Part shown: positions 60,811 through 64,000 of the stretch, piece after piece
Layout of the letters: each line of letters starts with the position of its first letter
Numbering within the stretch: the first letter of the stretch is position 1
Made by a program: the position numbers and the translations under genes
Notes under the pieces: model-generated
What the model was told of the DNA's origin: nothing
Seen by the model: only the letters and a program-made list of their open reading frames with translations
Database searches by the model: none
Assembly: GCF_009796285.1 (NCBI RefSeq)
Contig: NZ_CP047020.1
Coordinates: forward strand, 6,882,001 to 6,946,000
Source: Streptomyces broussonetiae
GTDB taxonomy: Bacteria; Actinomycetota; Actinomycetes; Streptomycetales; Streptomycetaceae
Reading direction: 5' to 3'
Length of the DNA stretch: 64,000 nt

Positions 60811-61542
60811 ATGCGCGAAACACCCGATTCGGGTCGCAGGCGGATCGACCTGAACGTCCCCCAGGTGGCGGGCGGCGCCCTGGCGGCGGTCGTGGCGGCC
60901 AAACTGGCGTCCTACTTCGGGGTGTACGGCACGATCCTCGGCGCGGGCGTCGTCAGTATCGTCGCGACGTGCGGCGGCACGGTGTTCCAGCATTTCTTCA
61001 GGCGGACCGGGGAGCAGCTGCGGGAGGCGACGGTCACGGCCCGTCCCAGGGAGCAAGCGCAGCCGGCGCCGGGTGAGTTCACCGACGGGACGGTCTACCG
61101 CGCGCGGGTGAAGAGCTGGCGGCGGCCGGCCGTCGCGGCCGCCCTCGTGTTCGGCGTGACCATGGCCGGCATCACGACGTACGAACTGGTCTCCGGCAGC
61201 AGCTTCAGCGGCGGCGGGGGCACGACGGTCAGCGACGCCGTCACCGGCCGGGGCTCATCCTCCGCGACCTCCGAGAGGCCCGGTCCTCCCGCGAAGTCCC
61301 GTGAGGGTCAGGTCCCTTCGGGCACGCCGTCCCGCGGGCACGTGCCCGGTACCGGCGGGGGTGCGACGGACGGCGCGACCCCGATGCCCGGCGACTCCCC
61401 GAGCGGGGAGCCGAGCGGCGACCCGGCCACTCCGACCCCCGCCCCCAGTGGTTCCGCCGCCATGCCTACGCCCCCAGAACCCTCCGCAAGTAGTCGTTCT
61501 GGAACAGCCGATCCGGGTCAAGGCGGTCCCTCAGCGCAGTGA
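60811..61542 (+). CDS. Hypothetical membrane protein with Ser/Pro/Gly-rich tail
   Basis: 243 aa, family not recognised. Two hydrophobic segments: about residues 18-50 (VAGGALAAVVAAKLASYFGV and the following VSIVATCG) and about 110-130 (PAVAAALVFGVTMAGITTYE). After the second helix comes a Gly/Ser/Pro/Thr-rich region of about 105 residues, probably outside the cell. Between the helices is a basic cytoplasmic loop. ATG 60811 fits the codon bias. The last 77 bp overlap the 3' end of the convergent lactone oxidase, and codon bias there follows the other gene, so the original stop may have been lost. Confidence 0.7.
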   Translation: MRETPDSGRRRIDLNVPQVAGGALAAVVAAKLASYFGVYGTILGAGVVSIVATCGGTVFQHFFRRTGEQLREATVTARPREQAQPAPGEFTDGTVYRARVKSWRRPAVAAALVFGVTMAGITTYELVSGSSFSGGGGTTVSDAVTGRGSSSATSERPGPPAKSREGQVPSGTPSRGHVPGTGGGATDGATPMPGDSPSGEPSGDPATPTPAPSGSAAMPTPPEPSASSRSGTADPGQGGPSAQ

Positions 61543-62785
61543 ACTCGCCGAAGCGCGGGTACATGCGCGCGAGGTACTCGGCGTCCCGCGTGTGCACCTT
61601 GCCCCAGTGCGGCCGGCCCTCGTGCGCCGTCAGGATCCGCTCGGCGGCGGTGAAGTAGGCCTGGTGCGGCGTGCCCCGGAACATGTGGACGGCGATGTAG
61701 GCGCTGTCCCGGCCGGAGGCGGTGGACAGGGCGATGTCGTCGGCCGGTGCCGTGCGCACCTCGACCGGGAAGCTGACCCGCAGGCCCGAGCGGTCGACCA
61801 TGGCCCTCAGCTCGCGCAGTGCCTCCACCAGGGCCGCGCGCGGCACGGCGTACTCCATCTCCACGAAGCGCACCCGGCGCGGCGAGGTGAAGACCTTGTA
61901 GGGGATGTCGGTGTACGTCCGTGCGGACAGGGCCTTGCTGGAGACCTGGGCGATGGTCGGAACGGTGGCGGGGACGGCGCGGCCCACCCACTGGGCCACC
62001 TGGAAGACGCCGTTGGAGAGGAACTCGTCCTCGAACCAGCCGGCCAGCTGTCCCACCGGCCGCTCGGGGCCCGCGCTGCGGTTGTTGCGCTTGGTGTTGG
62101 TGCTGCCAGTGTGCGGGAACCAGTAGAACTCGAAGTGCTCGTTCTCCGCCCAGAGTTGGTCGAACTCGGCGAGGACCCGCTCGAAGGGCATCGGCTCCTC
62201 ACGCGCGGTGAGCAGGAACAGCGGCTCCACGGCGAAGGTGATCGCGGTGACGATGCCGAGGGCGCCGAGACCTATTCGGGCCGCGGCGAAGACATCCGGG
62301 TTCTCCTTCTCGGAGCAGGTCAGCACCGAGCCCTCGGCCGTGACGAGTTCGAGCCCCTTGATCTGGGCGGCGATCGAGCCGGACTCCCGGCCCGTGCCGT
62401 GCGTGCCCGTGCTGGTGGCCCCGGAGACGGTCTGCTCCATGATGTCGCCCATGTTGGTGAGCGACAGGCCCTCGCGCGCGAGAGCGGCATTGAGTCTCTT
62501 GAGCGGGGTGCCCGCCTCCACCGTGACGGTCATGGACTCCCGGTCAATGGTGCGGATTCCCGTCAACAGTTGAGGGCGGATCAAGACACCGTCGGTGGCC
62601 GCGATCGACGTGAACGAGTGCCCGGTACCGACCGCCTTGACCTTCAGGCCGTCCTCCCGGGCCCGGCGCACCGCTTCGGCCAGCTCCTCCACCGAGGCCG
62701 GCACGACCTGCCGGGCGGGCCGGGCGGAGACGTTCCCGCCCCAGTTACGCCAGGTGCCGTTCTTCCCGCTCGCTGTGCTGCTCAA
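61466..62785 (-). CDS. D-arabinono-1,4-lactone oxidase family FAD protein
   Basis: 439 aa, vanillyl-alcohol-oxidase-type flavoprotein. The FAD domain is clear (VVPASVEELAEAVRRARED, KAVGTGHSFTSIAATDG, SGATSTGTHGTG) and the C-terminal ALO domain has HWGKVHT (as HEGRPHWGKVHTRDAEYLA) and DPDRLFQNDYLRRVLG. The family includes aldonolactone oxidases and alditol oxidases, so the substrate is a sugar lactone or polyol. No histidine for covalent FAD could be assigned by eye. The TTG start has a GGGAGG ribosome site and overlaps the MFS gene by 41 nt, so the two are co-transcribed. Confidence 0.9.
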   Translation of the reverse strand: MSSTASGKNGTWRNWGGNVSARPARQVVPASVEELAEAVRRAREDGLKVKAVGTGHSFTSIAATDGVLIRPQLLTGIRTIDRESMTVTVEAGTPLKRLNAALAREGLSLTNMGDIMEQTVSGATSTGTHGTGRESGSIAAQIKGLELVTAEGSVLTCSEKENPDVFAAARIGLGALGIVTAITFAVEPLFLLTAREEPMPFERVLAEFDQLWAENEHFEFYWFPHTGSTNTKRNNRSAGPERPVGQLAGWFEDEFLSNGVFQVAQWVGRAVPATVPTIAQVSSKALSARTYTDIPYKVFTSPRRVRFVEMEYAVPRAALVEALRELRAMVDRSGLRVSFPVEVRTAPADDIALSTASGRDSAYIAVHMFRGTPHQAYFTAAERILTAHEGRPHWGKVHTRDAEYLARMYPRFGEFTALRDRLDPDRLFQNDYLRRVLGA

Positions 62786-63983
62786 CGGTGCCTCCCCGAC
62801 CCGCGGCCGGCCTGCGCAGCCGGCGGTACCCGAGGAAACCGACCGCGACCGCGACGGTCCCGGACACGGCCGGAACCCCGTACCCGGCCCGCGCCCCGGC
62901 TGCGTCGATCACCCAGCCGGCCGCGGAGGAGCCGAGCGCGACGCCGACCGCGAGGCCGGTGCTCACCCAGGTCATGCCCTCGGTGAGCTTCGCGCGAGGT
63001 ACGTGCTCTTCGATGAGGGACATCGTCGTGATCATCGTCGGTGCGATGGACAACCCCGCAACGAACAGCGCCACGGCCAGAAGCGGCAGGTTTCCGACCA
63101 GTAGGAGGGGGATCATACTCACGGCCATCCCCGCCACGCCCAGCAGCCAGCGACGTTCCGGCGCCCCGGCGAACCGCAGCAGCCCGAAGACCACCCCGGC
63201 CGCACAGGAACCGGCCGCGTACAGCGCCAGCACGAGGCTCGCCGCGCCCTTGTGGCCGCGCTCGTCGGCGAAGGCCACGGTGACCACGTCCACCGCCCCG
63301 AAGATGGCGCCGGTCGCCACGAAGGTGGCCACCAGCACCTGGAGCCCCGCCGAGCGCAGGGCGCTGCCGCCGCCGTGGTGCTCGCGCGGGTGCGGCTCGG
63401 GCTCGGTGGCACGCTGGGTGGTCAGCCAGAAGACGCCGGCGGCCAGGAAGCAGGCGGCCAGCAGCGGTCCGGCCTCCGGGAACCAGGCGGTGGACAGCCC
63501 GATGGAGATGATCGGGCCGAAGATGAAGCAGATCTCGTCGACGACCGACTCGAACGAGTAGGCGGTGTGCAGCTTCGGCGTGCCCCGGTACAGGGCCGCC
63601 CAGCGGGCCCGGATCATCGCGCCCAGACTCGGCACGGAGCCGATGCCGGCGGCGCACGCGAACAGCACCCAGTCCGGCCACCCGCCGTGCGCGGCGAGCA
63701 GCAGCCCGGCCGCCGCCGCGAGCGCCACCAGGGTGGCCGGGCGCAGCACCCGGCGCTGCCCGTACTGGTCGACCAGCCGGGATATCTGCGGCCCGATCGC
63801 CGCGGCGGACAGCGCGATGGTGGCCGACAGTGCTCCGGCGAGGCCGTACCGCCCGGTCAGTTGGGAGATCATCGTGACCACGCCGATGCCCATCATGGAC
63901 AGTGGCATCCGGCCGAGGAGACCCGCGGCGGAGAACGCCTTCGTGCCGGGCGCGGCGAACAGGGCTCTGTAGGGGCTGGGCAC
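62745..63983 (-). CDS. MFS transporter
   Basis: 412 aa with about 12 membrane segments. The sequence GLLGRMPLSMMGIGVVTMIS in helix 1 and the charged cytoplasmic loops (DQYGQRRVLRPAT after helix 2) fit the major facilitator fold, in the group that includes many uncharacterised Streptomyces exporters. The substrate is not known. GTG 63983 starts 17 nt from the window edge, so the promoter is outside. Its end overlaps the start of the lactone oxidase gene, suggesting an operon. Confidence 0.9.
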   Translation of the reverse strand: MPSPYRALFAAPGTKAFSAAGLLGRMPLSMMGIGVVTMISQLTGRYGLAGALSATIALSAAAIGPQISRLVDQYGQRRVLRPATLVALAAAAGLLLAAHGGWPDWVLFACAAGIGSVPSLGAMIRARWAALYRGTPKLHTAYSFESVVDEICFIFGPIISIGLSTAWFPEAGPLLAACFLAAGVFWLTTQRATEPEPHPREHHGGGSALRSAGLQVLVATFVATGAIFGAVDVVTVAFADERGHKGAASLVLALYAAGSCAAGVVFGLLRFAGAPERRWLLGVAGMAVSMIPLLLVGNLPLLAVALFVAGLSIAPTMITTMSLIEEHVPRAKLTEGMTWVSTGLAVGVALGSSAAGWVIDAAGARAGYGVPAVSGTVAVAVGFLGYRRLRRPAAGRGGTVEQHSEREERHLA

Positions 63984-64000
63984 GTGGTCTCCGGGACGGC

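Overview
The window is chromosomal DNA of a Streptomyces (or very close relative). The evidence is very high G+C with strong G/C bias at third codon positions, many GTG and TTG starts, and Streptomyces marker genes: a class II ribonucleotide reductase (nrdJ), whiH next to the principal sigma factor hrdB, topoisomerase IV genes parE and parC, a DasR-type operator before ptsH, and sepH. The gene order matches, as I remember it, the conserved core between nrdJ and sepH in S. coelicolor. I see no rRNA, tRNA, CRISPR array, insertion sequence, prophage or obvious biosynthetic cluster.

Layout. 1-8.4 kb: end of nrdJ, a TerD-like protein, a YdbC/DUF4937 protein, a histidine phosphatase, an ADP-ribosylglycohydrolase, a divergent MFS pump and TetR pair with two perfect operators, rnhB and a proline-rich hypothetical. 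8.8-20.8 kb: a hypothetical, recQ with a DnaA-box pair upstream, a DUF4192 protein, a glycogen-debranching-like protein, a Nudix/winged-helix protein, a degenerate ABC ATPase fused to a membrane domain, and whiH with a WhiG-type promoter. 21-27 kb: hrdB, a secreted trypsin-like protease, a small zinc protein, parE, then about 1 kb of low-complexity non-coding DNA.

27.7-32.3 kb: a translationally coupled DUF1453 gene, NarL-type kinase and regulator, followed by a DUF485/ActP-like symporter pair. 32.5-38.5 kb: an NMT1/SsuA-type ABC importer flanked by two paralogous CitB-type response regulators, only one of which has a kinase. 38.6-42.1 kb: a sucrase/ferredoxin-like protein whose presumed leaderless promoter lies inside an iron box, and two divergent citrate synthases, one with an N-terminal DNA-binding domain, separated by an AT-rich operator-like region. 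42.2-48.9 kb: a CobW-family GTPase whose stop codon overlaps that of convergent parC, then a catalytic/non-catalytic M16 peptidase pair.

49-64 kb: a c-di-AMP riboswitch and M23 peptidase, a GntR regulator, ptsH with a DasR site, a GNAT/acyl-CoA-ligase fusion, DUF5998, a phosphodiesterase, tdk, a VOC protein, a sulfurtransferase, sepH, a membrane protein, a D-arabinono-1,4-lactone oxidase and an MFS transporter cut off just after its start.

The common theme is growth and development: DNA precursor supply (nrdJ, tdk), topology (parCE), transcription (hrdB, whiH), septation (sepH), wall remodelling and sugar sensing (ptsH). Several genes have a -10 hexamer 6-7 nt before the start codon, which suggests leaderless transcripts. 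The most interesting less-explored part is 32-42 kb: duplicated CitB regulators, an importer, an iron-box redox protein and a citrate synthase carrying its own DNA-binding domain.
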